Shown piece after piece: positions 1 to 8,536 of a DNA stretch of 37,772 bases. Position numbers and translations under genes: made by a program. The stretch's first letter is position 1; every line of letters begins with the position of its first letter. Location: contig JADZFV010000478.1 of NCBI GenBank assembly GCA_020854255.1, positions 1 through 37,772 of the forward strand. The letters run 5' to 3'. The notes below the pieces were generated by a model, which was given only the letters and a program-made list of their open reading frames with translations, had not been told where the DNA came from and searched no databases. This DNA is from Candidatus Melainabacteria bacterium (GTDB taxonomy: Bacteria > Cyanobacteriota > Vampirovibrionia > Obscuribacterales > Obscuribacteraceae).

Positions 1-32
1 ATGAGAGAATCGAAATGAGAGAATTGAAATGA
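1..32 (+). promoter_or_regulatory. two chained five-codon mini-ORFs leading into malQ
   Basis: Two near-identical 14-bp direct repeats (1-14 and 15-28, one difference) each begin with ATG. The ATG at 1 gives Met-Arg-Glu-Ser-Lys-stop, and its TGA at 16-18 overlaps the ATG at 15. The ATG at 15 gives Met-Arg-Glu-Leu-Lys-stop, and its TGA at 30-32 overlaps the malQ ATG at 29. All three starts are therefore linked by ATGA overlaps. The GAGAG within each repeat could act as a weak ribosome binding site. This could be a leader for translational coupling or a tandem duplication of the initiation region. The upstream context lies outside the window. Confidence 0.4.
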
Positions 33-1765
33 GAATAGACCCGACAAAAAAACTCGCGGGAATTCTGATTCCAGTATTTGCGCTCCGCCACAAAGAAGAC
101 CTTGGAGTAGGCGATACAACAGCAGTTAAGCAAGCTGTCGACTTCTGCAAGCGCCACGAGATCGGCGTCTTGCAAACTTTGCCCATCAACGAAACCGGCG
201 GAGATCACAGCCCGTACTCGGCAATTAGTTCGGTAGCACTCGATCCGACTTTCATGACGATTACACCGCAGGCGATACCGTGGCTCAGCGCCGCAGATTT
301 TAACTCGATAGTCACCGAAGTTGTTCGCAGCAGGTTGAATGAAGGGCCGGTAAAATATGACGAAGTAAAAGCGCTAAAACATGCTCTTTTACGAATCGCA
401 TTTGATACATTCAAAACTGACGAAACAAACGCAGCAGAGATAAAACGTTTTGCCGAATTTCGCAAGACAAACGAACGTTGGCTCATTCCGTATGCATTGT
501 TCCGCACTCTTGTAGATCATCACAACGGCAAAAGCGTATGGACTGAATGGGAAGAAGATTTCAGGGATCCCAAACAAGCGATTGCCTGGATAGCGAAAAG
601 CCCGCGCAAAGCTGAATTCGAGAGATTGATCAGCTATTATGAGTTCGTCCAGTGGCAGGCATTCGAACAGTGGCTCGCCGTAAGAAGTTATGCAGACGAA
701 AGCAATGTTCGCTTGATGGGTGATATCCCATTTGGTGTCAGTCGCTACAGCGCCGACGTCTGGGCGCAAAGAGATCTGTTCGAACTGGAATGGTCCGGCG
801 GCGCCCCCCCTGAAGCATATTTTCAGGGAGACCCTTTCACTCAAAAGTGGGGGCAGAACTGGGGAATTCCACTTTACGCCTGGAAAAAGCATAAAGCTGA
901 CAACTACCAGTGGTGGCGTCAGAGAGTCAGAAAAGCAACATCAATTTTTCACGATTTCCGCATCGATCATGTATTGGGGTTTTTCCGCATTTATTCTTTC
1001 CCGTGGATACCGGAGCGCAACTGGGAGTTTACCGAACTGACGGAAGAAGAAGCAATAGAGCGCACCGGCGGCAGGTTGCCGCAGTTTCTGCCGCGCGCGG
1101 ACGACGAACCGGATGATGCAAAAGCAAACGAAAAGGAAGGAAAAGTTTTTCTTGAAGTCGTGATGGAAGCATCGGGCAATGCCTGGATCGTCGCCGAGGA
1201 TCTCGGTTGCGTGCCTAAATACGTTCGCCCGCTTTTGAAATCATTAGGAATGGCCGGTTTTGCAATTCCTATTTTTGAGCGCGACGAAGAAGACCGTTCA
1301 TTCAAACCTAGAGAAGATATGGAGCCGCTCAGCCTGGGCACGTATGGCACTCACGATCATGAACCGCTGCGGGCCTATTACGAGAGGCTGGTCGAGTGGT
1401 GGCATGGTCCTGATGGAAGTGAAGGTTGGAAAGAAGTTCAGCGTTTGATGAATTTCCTTTCTCTTCCAGTTGAAGATCCGCCACTCTCTTTTACACCCGA
1501 GCTGCACAAAACGTTTTTGAAAACCCTGATGGAAAGCCCCTGTTGGTTGGCTCTTTTGATGATCACCGACTTGCTCGGCACCAAACAAAGATTCAACGAA
1601 CCTGGTCAGGGCGGCGACGTAAATTGGAGCCAGCGATTGGAAGCAAGTCTGGACGACCTGGAAAAAATTCCAGAATATGCAGACAACATCGCGGCGTTCC
1701 AAAACTTGATTTCGAAGACCCGCCGTCTGCCAGGTAAAACAGCCGCTGCAAACGCGGCAAAGTGA
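29..1765 (+). CDS. malQ: 4-alpha-glucanotransferase (amylomaltase, GH77)
   Basis: Cytosolic enzyme that transfers alpha-1,4-glucan segments between maltodextrins or to glucose, acting in glycogen and maltodextrin turnover. The 578 residues carry all GH77 landmarks: an early GDIPFGVSRYSADVW block, FRIDHVLGFFR with the predicted nucleophile Asp313, VAEDLG with the predicted acid/base Glu390, and the GTHDHEP block with Asp443. The length is somewhat above the roughly 500 residues of compact bacterial MalQ; the excess includes a charged Asp/Glu/Lys stretch just before the acid/base block. The ATG at 29 is the third of three ATGs chained by ATGA overlaps, and it places the family N-terminus (AGILIPVFALR) a few residues in. 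No other glycogen gene is in the window; upstream neighbours are cut off. Family assignment is firm; the exact physiological substrate is not visible. Confidence 0.95.
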   Translation: MRIDPTKKLAGILIPVFALRHKEDLGVGDTTAVKQAVDFCKRHEIGVLQTLPINETGGDHSPYSAISSVALDPTFMTITPQAIPWLSAADFNSIVTEVVRSRLNEGPVKYDEVKALKHALLRIAFDTFKTDETNAAEIKRFAEFRKTNERWLIPYALFRTLVDHHNGKSVWTEWEEDFRDPKQAIAWIAKSPRKAEFERLISYYEFVQWQAFEQWLAVRSYADESNVRLMGDIPFGVSRYSADVWAQRDLFELEWSGGAPPEAYFQGDPFTQKWGQNWGIPLYAWKKHKADNYQWWRQRVRKATSIFHDFRIDHVLGFFRIYSFPWIPERNWEFTELTEEEAIERTGGRLPQFLPRADDEPDDAKANEKEGKVFLEVVMEASGNAWIVAEDLGCVPKYVRPLLKSLGMAGFAIPIFERDEEDRSFKPREDMEPLSLGTYGTHDHEPLRAYYERLVEWWHGPDGSEGWKEVQRLMNFLSLPVEDPPLSFTPELHKTFLKTLMESPCWLALLMITDLLGTKQRFNEPGQGGDVNWSQRLEASLDDLEKIPEYADNIAAFQNLISKTRRLPGKTAAANAAK

Positions 1766-1848
1766 TACTGCAGGTTCCCAACAATACGATTATCAACCAA
1801 GAGTGAGGCGCATCGCGTGCTCTGTGAACATCTGGTTCGATAGCTTTT

Positions 1849-2049
1849 TTGCCAAAAACGGACGATTCACGGGCAAAAAAATTCCTCAGCCTCTTAGAAT
1901 CCGAAGAGGCGACCTCGAATGTTAAGGCTTCGTATTGCGAAGTCGGTGTAATGGCGGCCGCGTTCTGGCTGCTTTACGAGCCGGCAACCGGAGATGTATT
2001 GCCTGTTTACGATGGATCGCTTATGGAGTGGTCTCACCATTTGATCTGA
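1849..2049 (+). CDS. possible small protein, 66 aa (TTG start), doubtful
   Basis: An open frame between the TGA at 1825-1827 and the TGA at 2047-2049 has TTG as its only plausible start, at 1849. The product would be a soluble 66-residue acidic protein with a hydrophobic middle (VGVMAAAFWLLYEP) and no family I recognise. There is no clear ribosome binding site before the TTG, only a T-run. It lies in the 389-bp gap between malQ and the 319-aa hypothetical gene on the same strand. The amino acid composition looks protein-like, which is why it is listed. It could equally be a chance frame or a remnant of a larger gene. Confidence 0.3.
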   Translation: MPKTDDSRAKKFLSLLESEEATSNVKASYCEVGVMAAAFWLLYEPATGDVLPVYDGSLMEWSHHLI

Positions 2050-2137
2050 CCTTGATTTCGAGCTGCCGGGCCCAGCCTGAAGATGGCTAGATAAGCACTA
2101 TCGGCCCCGCACAGATACAAAGAGCCAGGACACTTGA

Positions 2138-2143
2138 TATAGT
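2138..2143 (+). promoter_or_regulatory. candidate -10 box (TATAGT) for a near-leaderless transcript
   Basis: TATAGT matches the sigma-70 -10 consensus at five of six positions and ends 11 nt before the ATG at 2155. A start site about 7 nt downstream would leave a leader of only a few nucleotides, which fits the absence of any Shine-Dalgarno sequence before this gene. No convincing -35 hexamer lies 16-18 bp upstream, so this is tentative. Confidence 0.3.
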
Positions 2144-2154
2144 CTTATCTGACT

Positions 2155-3114
2155 ATGCATCCAGCATTTTTGATTAGAGCAGGAATTGATTGGGTCAGGC
2201 ACCGTCCTGACCTGAAAGAGTCGAACCCGTATTCGCGTTGCGAAGAGACGCTTAAGGCCGTGCAGATGCTGTGGCAACAGCAAATCGGACGCACGGAGCC
2301 GCCCCTTCTCGAGCAGGCGATTGTCACAGCTTACTGGGCCGAATTTTTCCATGCGGAAGACTCGACGCCTGATGAGAGAGAATGGCGCGACGGGCTCAAC
2401 AAACGCTCCGGCCAGTATGATTCTTTCGAGGATTGGCAAGACTGGTTCAAAAAGAGCTACGCCAAGGTTTACCGAGACAACGCTATTTGGCTGAGCGTAT
2501 TAATGACCTCCTGGGCATATACACATCAATTCGATGTTGTATATGGCGAGGAAAGCTGGGAATTCGTCCCCTCCCTCTCATACATGCCGACGACTGAGAT
2601 GTGGCGCCTGGAACCGCATATGGTCACACTGCAAGAAGTGATTCGTGAGTTCTGGCACGAAGAACTGCGCGCATACGAAGAAGCCGGCTTCACCATCGAA
2701 GAGAAGACCTCCACACATTTGGGCAGAGTCGAGTGCCTGGGCTTCGATACAAAGGTCTACACTCTAAATTGGCCGCCCCGGGCCAATCGGCAGCCGGCTC
2801 AACTGGAGGTGGGTGACCTTGTCGCCGACATCATCGTGCCGGCAGGCGACGACTGGTACAGGCACCCGGACAACATCATTTTTGCTCATGATTGCCTGGA
2901 TGTGACTGCTTTGTTCAATCGAGCACAATACATGTTCGGCAGCCGCAGAAGGCTTATGGAGCTGTCTATAGACGGCGATTTCGAGAAAGCTCGTGCGCAG
3001 GCCTCAGCGGAAGGCTGGCTGGTGCCTCCATCGGTCGACGAGGAAGACAACACAGAGTGGACAACACCGGGCGGAACCGAGCCCAGCAACTGGGCTGCAC
3101 CAGCCGGCGGTTAG
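2155..3114 (+). CDS. hypothetical protein, 319 aa
   Basis: I do not recognise the family. The protein is acidic and rich in Trp and aromatic residues, with no signal peptide or membrane segment, so it is probably cytosolic. Residues about 1-190 look mainly helical (DWQDWFKKSYAKVY, VIREFWHEELRAYEEAGF). Residues about 205-270 look like a beta-rich module (ECLGFDTKVYTLNWPP, VGDLVADIIVPAGDDWYRHPDN). The last 35 residues are disordered, with Pro, Gly, Thr and Ala. The ATG at 2155 has no ribosome binding site but sits 11 nt after a TATAGT box, so a leaderless mRNA is possible. It converges on rsmG across a 64-bp gap. The long unbroken frame and codon use like its neighbours argue that it is real. 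Confidence 0.75.
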   Translation: MHPAFLIRAGIDWVRHRPDLKESNPYSRCEETLKAVQMLWQQQIGRTEPPLLEQAIVTAYWAEFFHAEDSTPDEREWRDGLNKRSGQYDSFEDWQDWFKKSYAKVYRDNAIWLSVLMTSWAYTHQFDVVYGEESWEFVPSLSYMPTTEMWRLEPHMVTLQEVIREFWHEELRAYEEAGFTIEEKTSTHLGRVECLGFDTKVYTLNWPPRANRQPAQLEVGDLVADIIVPAGDDWYRHPDNIIFAHDCLDVTALFNRAQYMFGSRRRLMELSIDGDFEKARAQASAEGWLVPPSVDEEDNTEWTTPGGTEPSNWAAPAGG

Positions 3115-3178
3115 TTTTCTTCCATCCTGGCAACACCCACGAAATACTACCCGCCTCGGCATAGCCGCGCCCCTAAAA

Positions 3179-3943
3179 TCAGTCGCGTTTAATTCTTGAC
3201 CAGGGGCGCGGATAACCGTCCGGGGTTTGTCTGTGTTTCTTCAAGACCAGGACCACGCGCTCGGTTTCATCTTTGCCTGGCTCGACATTAACCATCTCTT
3301 CTATGCCCGCACCCATTTGCTTTAGCCGCTTTTCAGCCTCGCCCATCTCCTGATCGAGCTGGCTTTTGGTCTTTTGCAAAAGGGCGTAGCCTCCCACCTT
3401 CACAAGAGGGATGAGCAATTCGCTGACCAGCGCGGTGGAGCCCAGGGCACGCGCGGTCGCCAGGTCGAAGCTGCCGCGAAGAACCGGCAGAGTGCCCAAT
3501 TCTTCAGCCCGCCCATTGATAACCGCCATTTGATTGTCCAATTTGAGAAAATCACCGGCCGACTCGAGAAACCTGCACTTTTTGGCAGTTGCTTCCACCA
3601 GCGAAACTTTCAGGTCGCTCAAAGCGATGGCCAGAATAACCCCCGGAAAACCGCCACCGGTCCCGACATCGACCAGGCTGACCGGTCTTGCCTCGGGCAT
3701 AAAACGGCTGATAATTGGCAAAAGGGTCAATGAATCCACCACATGCCGTTCGATCAGTGTTGAAGCCTCAGCTTTGGCGACCAGATTGGTGTGAGAGTTG
3801 TAGACGATCAAAGATTTGAGAAACTCCCTGAGCTTCTCGAATTTATCGGAATCTAGAGCGGAGAGTACGTCCCTGTTTAACTCCAGGGCTTCTTGCAGGC
3901 TGTCTTTAATCACGTTGGCTTCCCGAAAGACCGATAACTTCAT
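3179..3943 (-). CDS. rsmG: 16S rRNA (guanine527-N7)-methyltransferase RsmG (GidB)
   Basis: Transfers a methyl group from S-adenosylmethionine to N7 of G527 in 16S rRNA. The 254 residues match the family: an N-terminal helical part with the conserved NSHTNLVAKAE and ERHVVDSL blocks (about 50-72), then a Rossmann methyltransferase core with the SAM-binding loop VDVGTGGGFPG at 91-101, followed by VEATAKKCRFLE and RAEELG. Length is at the upper end for RsmG (usually 205-250), with about 25 extra residues at the C-terminus ending in a basic tail. The ATG at 3943 gives a normal family N-terminus. It is transcribed away from the J-like-domain gene across 278 bp and is not next to gidA/mnmG here, unlike its classical location. 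Confidence 0.95.
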   Translation of the reverse strand: MKLSVFREANVIKDSLQEALELNRDVLSALDSDKFEKLREFLKSLIVYNSHTNLVAKAEASTLIERHVVDSLTLLPIISRFMPEARPVSLVDVGTGGGFPGVILAIALSDLKVSLVEATAKKCRFLESAGDFLKLDNQMAVINGRAEELGTLPVLRGSFDLATARALGSTALVSELLIPLVKVGGYALLQKTKSQLDQEMGEAEKRLKQMGAGIEEMVNVEPGKDETERVVLVLKKHRQTPDGYPRPWSRIKRD

Positions 3944-4221
3944 CTGTCAATTGTATTGGCAAATACCTCATAAATTCGCCGCCGGTTTCCTCAAGGGCAA
4001 TTGGTTTAGATGCCAAGGAACCCCGAATCGCATAAGAAATTACATTAAGTGTTTAATACAACATCTGAAAGGCATAATGAGTTTGTCGGCCCTATACGGA
4101 TTGACCCCTCGCCCGGAGAAACAACCGGCGAGATTACTACGGGTCCTGAGGGTCCGGTAGCTTTCCGGTCAAGGTCGACAGACAACAGAGGAAAACAAGT
4201 GAGGGCGCGGAACTAAAGCGA

Positions 4222-7200
4222 ATGACAGGCAAAGAGTCGCCTCTTTCTGACATTTACACTCTCCTGGGCGTCTCCCAGATGTCCCCTATGGAGGGCGTCC
4301 GCACGCAATTTTACAAGTTGACAAGGCGGATTCACCGAGAGCTGGCAACTGCTGTCGATCTCGATCAGCGCAAGAAGCTGCTCTACGATTTAAAGTTCAT
4401 CTGTATTGCCTACGACATTCTTTCCGACCCAGTTACAAGGACCGACTACGACTTAAGAACAATGGGCTTAAGAGGCGTGGCCATGCCGCAGACGCCTGAA
4501 GAGAAGAAGCCCGGAGAGCTCGGTCAGAGGCTGCACCTCAAGATTGGCGAGCTTTTGAATGTAGCCGGGCTTTTGGAAACATCCGAACTGGAAATAGCTT
4601 GCGACATGCACAAAGCCATGCCGGAAATGCAATTTGGAAGTTTTCTGGTCAAGCAGGGATTTATTGAAGAATATCAACTGGAAGCTGTTCTGTTTGCGCA
4701 AAAACTCTTGCGCAAAGGGCTTATCACCATTGTTCAATATCAGGCAGCGATGGAAGAACTCGAATCAAGTGGTGTCAGTGTATCGGAAACAGTCGTTGAG
4801 CGTGGCTATGTAACGCAATCCGATCTGGATCACCTGGAAGAAGTGGAAGCAGAAGCGGAAGCGGAATTGAATCGTCCGGCGACTGCGCCTGTTTACACGC
4901 AGCCGCCCCTGCAGGAAAAACCTGTCGATCAAGTTACAAGCCATTCCAATTTGCTCGCTCAGATGTTGCCTCCCGGTGCATCGGATGCGGTATCAGCGCG
5001 CACCGGCGGCAACGGCGAAAAATCGGCTGGAATGCTGCACAAACTTCTTTCCGGAGCGCAGGATGGAGACATAACAGCACCGCCCTCAACCATGGGCGGA
5101 TTGCTCAAAGGCAAGGGAACAATCTCTTCCGGAGCCGCTGCCGCTGCTGAAGCTGTTTCAGCCGCCGATGCTTATGCTGCGGTTGAAACATCTTCCCCCC
5201 CTGGCAATCCGCCGCCCGAAGCAAAAGATCATAAAGAGCCCAGAGAGCACAAAGAACACAAAGAACAAAAAGAGCAGAAAGAAAGCGGCCGAAAGAAAAA
5301 GAATATTGAATTGCACGAAGTGCCGGCAGCTTTTGATCCTAACCTCAGTCGCGGTGTCAATGACATCGCTTCGGATACTTACGAAGGGGCGGCATACAAG
5401 GACGAACTGCTCAAGCCGGAAGATATAAAGGACACCGATGAGCTCAGCCAACCTGCAGAATCCCATCTTGCAGCGGATCAGGACAATTTTATCAGCAGGC
5501 AAGACGGATTGCTTACCGCTGATGAAAGCGAAAGCAATGAGCCGTACAGCGAAATAATGTCAGCGGCCCAAAGTGATAGCGCCTCCGGCGATGAGTTCGG
5601 ACTGATTGATGCAGGGACAAGCGGCGTTGAATTTCAAGGCTTCGTCGACAGCGACGAACGAGCCGCAGGTACAGATGAAGATGAAAACGAGGAAGACGAA
5701 GATGAAGACGAGGAAGACGAAGGCAATATCACTCTCATAGATGCCGACGGCACGCAACTTGTGGAGGCGAGTCTGCCGCCATCGGAAGTTGAGCGCGAAG
5801 CACAAGTAAGGGTGGGAAGCAAAAACAAAACTTCCGATGCCACACACGAGCGTATTCCTGCATACACATGGCCAGATAGTCCTCTAATGACAGGGGATGC
5901 TGCCGGCGCGACGACATCGCCGAGGGCTGAGATTGGCCAGGACAGTGCAGACAACGAAAGTAAAATTCCCAATTCCTCCAAAGTTGATCCTTCCCTGGTT
6001 ACTACCCGCGACAGGATACCGGCGTTCAGACCGCCATTGCACAACACTTTCCAACTCGATGAAGAGGCTACTCAGCAAGGTGGAGAGCCAAAACCTGAAG
6101 GCGAAGGCGATTCAGGCGAACGCCAACTGGTGATATCGAATGCAGTACCAAGCTGGAAGGATCAACTCGATTGGACTGCGCCGGAAGAGGAAGAAGAAGC
6201 CAGAAAACAGCAACAACCGCCAACCGCAAGCCAGGAAAGCGAACCCATCGTCGACATCAGCCGACACCTTGATCTCGAAGCAATAGAACCTCAAAACAAA
6301 GATGACGGCGACGACGAGCTGAAGTCGTTCCTTGGCAAAGAGTACAAAGAAGATTTAACCGAACTCAACGAAAGCGGGCGGCCGCTATGGGATGTTGAGG
6401 ATGATGAATTCATTGTGCCTTCTTCGCAAAAGAAAAACGCACAGCACGCTAAAGAAGAGGAAGAACGTCAGCAAAAAGAAAAGAAAACCTCGGGCGGCTG
6501 GCAGCGGCTGAAAAATCCATTTGAGTTACAGATAGGCACAGGCGGCAGCTCCGGCCAAATCACCGGAGAAGAAGCTGTTGTTGAAGTGCCTGAGCAAGAA
6601 GCGCTCGACATATCGAGAAGCATAACAGCAGAATTTCTTCGACCCGATTTTCTTCGAGAAGATCAATCGGCTGAAGCGGCAGGCGCAGCAGCGAGCTCTA
6701 CCGATTCATTCATTGAACCAAATGATTCACTCGCGGCGGGTGAAGATTCTTTCCAGGCATCATTGCAAGCAAGCAGCAATCCGCAAATTGTCATCGGCTT
6801 GGAAGATGCCGATCATTGCGGTGAAGTGGAGGCGGAAGAAAAATTTGTTGCTTTTGGCGAATCGGCGAAAACTGGATCATCCACGGCGGAAGAACTGATA
6901 ATTGAGGAGCCGCTTTCGAAAAAAACCTCTCCAAAGGATTCTTCCATGGAACATCAATCTATCCATGAACCGCCTGCCCTTGAAAAGAACATAGAAGTCG
7001 AAGAAGCAATCGTGGATAAGAAGACTATTGAAGAGTCGGTTATTGAAGAGTCGACTATTGAGCCCGCGGTTGCAGAGGGAGCGATTGTAGAAGAGTCGGT
7101 TATTGAAGAAGCAGCGCTCGACGACGCAGCAGCCGCTGAGCCAGTATTGCAAGAGTCGGTTGAAGTTGAAACCGTGGTAGTAGAACCGTTTGCGGAAACC

Positions 7201-7587
7201 CTTTCTGAAGAAGCGATATTGGAAGAAGAATCTGCCGTAGATACAGTCGACGAAGCAGTAGTCGCTGCAGAAGCGACAGGCGATGAGGAATCCGCCGCAG
7301 AAGAAGCTACCGAAGACAGATCAAAAGCTGAAGACGTCTCTACACCGGCAAGAAATGATGAAGTCGCGCAGCCTGCACTAGCAGACGATAAAGAGCAACC
7401 TGCCGACACCGCAGAGCAAGAAGTAACTTTGACATCAGGCGATAACGGAGCCGTTGCTCAAGATGCTGATGACGACACTACAGGCGATGACAAAGCTGCA
7501 GCTTCGGCAGCCGGCGCGGCAGAAGAAACACCTCTGGAAAGAAGACGAAGAATGTTGGGCAGACGCCACCACAAAGGCAAGCCGTAA
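4222..7587 (+). CDS. J-like domain protein with MshEN-like units and a long acidic tail, 1121 aa
   Basis: Residues about 10-82 have the J-domain plan (YTLLGV at 12-17, then AYDILSDPVTRTDYD at 63-77), but the HPD motif that stimulates DnaK is replaced by HRE at 38-40. Residues about 107-207 contain helical units like the MshEN (GspE/PilB N-terminal) module; the best is residues 137-160, with FG, LV, G, I, L and a final Gln at motif positions. The rest, about 210-1121, is disordered and strongly acidic: a KEHKEQ run, a Glu/Asp run near 490, three decaying 20-residue repeats at 938-997, and a basic end (ERRRRMLGRRHHKGKP). No membrane segment or signal peptide is visible. The ATG at 4222 is chosen because the upstream GTG at 4200 hits a stop. 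CATAAT at 4073-4078 could be a -10 box. Function unknown; a cytosolic scaffold or adaptor is my inference. Confidence 0.85.
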   Translation: MTGKESPLSDIYTLLGVSQMSPMEGVRTQFYKLTRRIHRELATAVDLDQRKKLLYDLKFICIAYDILSDPVTRTDYDLRTMGLRGVAMPQTPEEKKPGELGQRLHLKIGELLNVAGLLETSELEIACDMHKAMPEMQFGSFLVKQGFIEEYQLEAVLFAQKLLRKGLITIVQYQAAMEELESSGVSVSETVVERGYVTQSDLDHLEEVEAEAEAELNRPATAPVYTQPPLQEKPVDQVTSHSNLLAQMLPPGASDAVSARTGGNGEKSAGMLHKLLSGAQDGDITAPPSTMGGLLKGKGTISSGAAAAAEAVSAADAYAAVETSSPPGNPPPEAKDHKEPREHKEHKEQKEQKESGRKKKNIELHEVPAAFDPNLSRGVNDIASDTYEGAAYKDELLKPEDIKDTDELSQPAESHLAADQDNFISRQDGLLTADESESNEPYSEIMSAAQSDSASGDEFGLIDAGTSGVEFQGFVDSDERAAGTDEDENEEDEDEDEEDEGNITLIDADGTQLVEASLPPSEVEREAQVRVGSKNKTSDATHERIPAYTWPDSPLMTGDAAGATTSPRAEIGQDSADNESKIPNSSKVDPSLVTTRDRIPAFRPPLHNTFQLDEEATQQGGEPKPEGEGDSGERQLVISNAVPSWKDQLDWTAPEEEEEARKQQQPPTASQESEPIVDISRHLDLEAIEPQNKDDGDDELKSFLGKEYKEDLTELNESGRPLWDVEDDEFIVPSSQKKNAQHAKEEEERQQKEKKTSGGWQRLKNPFELQIGTGGSSGQITGEEAVVEVPEQEALDISRSITAEFLRPDFLREDQSAEAAGAAASSTDSFIEPNDSLAAGEDSFQASLQASSNPQIVIGLEDADHCGEVEAEEKFVAFGESAKTGSSTAEELIIEEPLSKKTSPKDSSMEHQSIHEPPALEKNIEVEEAIVDKKTIEESVIEESTIEPAVAEGAIVEESVIEEAALDDAAAAEPVLQESVEVETVVVEPFAETLSEEAILEEESAVDTVDEAVVAAEATGDEESAAEEATEDRSKAEDVSTPARNDEVAQPALADDKEQPADTAEQEVTLTSGDNGAVAQDADDDTTGDDKAAASAAGAAEETPLERRRRMLGRRHHKGKP
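7033..7212 (+). repeat. three decaying 60-bp tandem repeats inside the acidic-tail gene
   Basis: The string AAGAGTCGGTT recurs exactly every 60 bp (7031, 7091, 7151), and a 20-bp exact repeat links the first two copies (7030-7049 and 7090-7109). In the protein this gives three 20-residue units that each start Glu-Ser-Val (residues 938-957, 958-977, 978-997) and then diverge. This looks like a tandem duplication that has since drifted. Confidence 0.7.
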
Positions 7588-7599
7588 TCTTAAAACAGC

Positions 7600-8532
7600 T
7601 CAGCTCGATAGCACAGAACCTTCACGCTGTTGATGCGAGCGGAACAAGCGCAGCACAATCGACAATTGCTCGGCAATCAACCTGACGACTTTCTGGTCTC
7701 CTGGTTTGTAAGCTTGATTGGGATAAGGAATGACGATCAACAATCCCAGCCGCAAGCCGGTTATGTCAATCGGCTGCGTCAGCGCGTTTTCAATCAAACC
7801 ACCAGCTTTAATCCCTTCTTCGCGCATCGGCGGCAAGCCTAATTGCAATGCCAATTTCGACACGTAGGACTTAACCATACTCTCTTGCGTATCGTCGTTG
7901 AGATCCAATTGCAAGCTTGAGAAGGCGCCCTGATTGACGACAACCGCACACGATTGATAATTCAAAATCGACGACAACAAGGCAAACAATCTTTCTGTGA
8001 TCAAATCGAGATCGAGAAGATCTTCCCCAATTCTGCGAACCTCGTCTATTATTGTTGCTTCAAAAAGCAGTCTTTCCAAAAGCTGATTGAGCCTGCCATT
8101 GATTTCTTCAGGAGCCGGCGCCCGGGATGAGTCCGGCAAAATGCGCAAACGTGGCTGGACTTTTGACTCGGCAAGTACTTCTCGTATAGCCAAAATCAAA
8201 TTTTGAAATCCTGGCTCCTTCGGAATGTATCTGTCTGCGCCCGACTTCAGTCCCCAGAAACGATCGATAGAGCCGTCCAGTTTCGTCAAAAGAATTACAG
8301 GCGTCCCGGACAATTCCGAGTCATTCTTGACCAGGCGGCAGAGCTGATAACCGTTTATGCCGGTCATCACGACATCGGAAATAATCAAGTCAGGCAATTC
8401 ATTGTAAGCGCGCACAAGTCCTTCAGCGCCGTTACGCGCCTCGAGAATCGTATAGCCCTCCGCCTCAAGGTTCCTTCTTATCGTAAGAAGTTGCGTCGGG
8501 CTGTCTTCAATTAGCAACAGTCGATAGCTCAT
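7600..8532 (-). CDS. response regulator: receiver plus GAF-like output domain, 310 aa
   Basis: Residues 1-120 form a CheY-like receiver with the acidic pair Glu9/Asp10, predicted phospho-acceptor Asp53 in LIISDVVM, Thr83 in VILLT and the conserved Lys105 in YIPKE. Residues about 135-300 lack any DNA-binding signature and resemble a GAF fold (a helix with LLERLLFEATIIDEVRRIGEDLLD, then LNYQSCAVVV, then GLLIVIPYPN and a closing helix QKVVRLIAEQLSIVLRLF). It may therefore sense a ligand or control a partner protein and not transcription. It lies 75 bp downstream of the 999-aa membrane/synthase gene on the same strand and converges on the acidic-tail gene with a 12-bp gap. No cognate histidine kinase is adjacent. 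The hybrid kinase at 18.9 kb, which has an Hpt domain, is a speculative partner. Confidence 0.88.
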   Translation of the reverse strand: MSYRLLLIEDSPTQLLTIRRNLEAEGYTILEARNGAEGLVRAYNELPDLIISDVVMTGINGYQLCRLVKNDSELSGTPVILLTKLDGSIDRFWGLKSGADRYIPKEPGFQNLILAIREVLAESKVQPRLRILPDSSRAPAPEEINGRLNQLLERLLFEATIIDEVRRIGEDLLDLDLITERLFALLSSILNYQSCAVVVNQGAFSSLQLDLNDDTQESMVKSYVSKLALQLGLPPMREEGIKAGGLIENALTQPIDITGLRLGLLIVIPYPNQAYKPGDQKVVRLIAEQLSIVLRLFRSHQQREGSVLSS

Positions 8533-8536
8533 TGGC

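Larger units (their letters stand above)
1766..2154. other. intergenic region between malQ and the next gene
   Basis: This 389-bp stretch holds the doubtful 66-aa frame (1849-2049) and, at its right end, a TATAGT box next to the following gene. I see no clear rho-independent terminator after malQ, no RNA gene and no repeat. Confidence 0.5.

Noticed and set aside
5634-6047. Minus-strand frame with a long Ser run opposite the acidic-tail gene
   Set aside because: It is the antisense of GAA/GAC-rich Glu/Asp codons. No ribosome binding site and no domain; the plus-strand gene explains the sequence.
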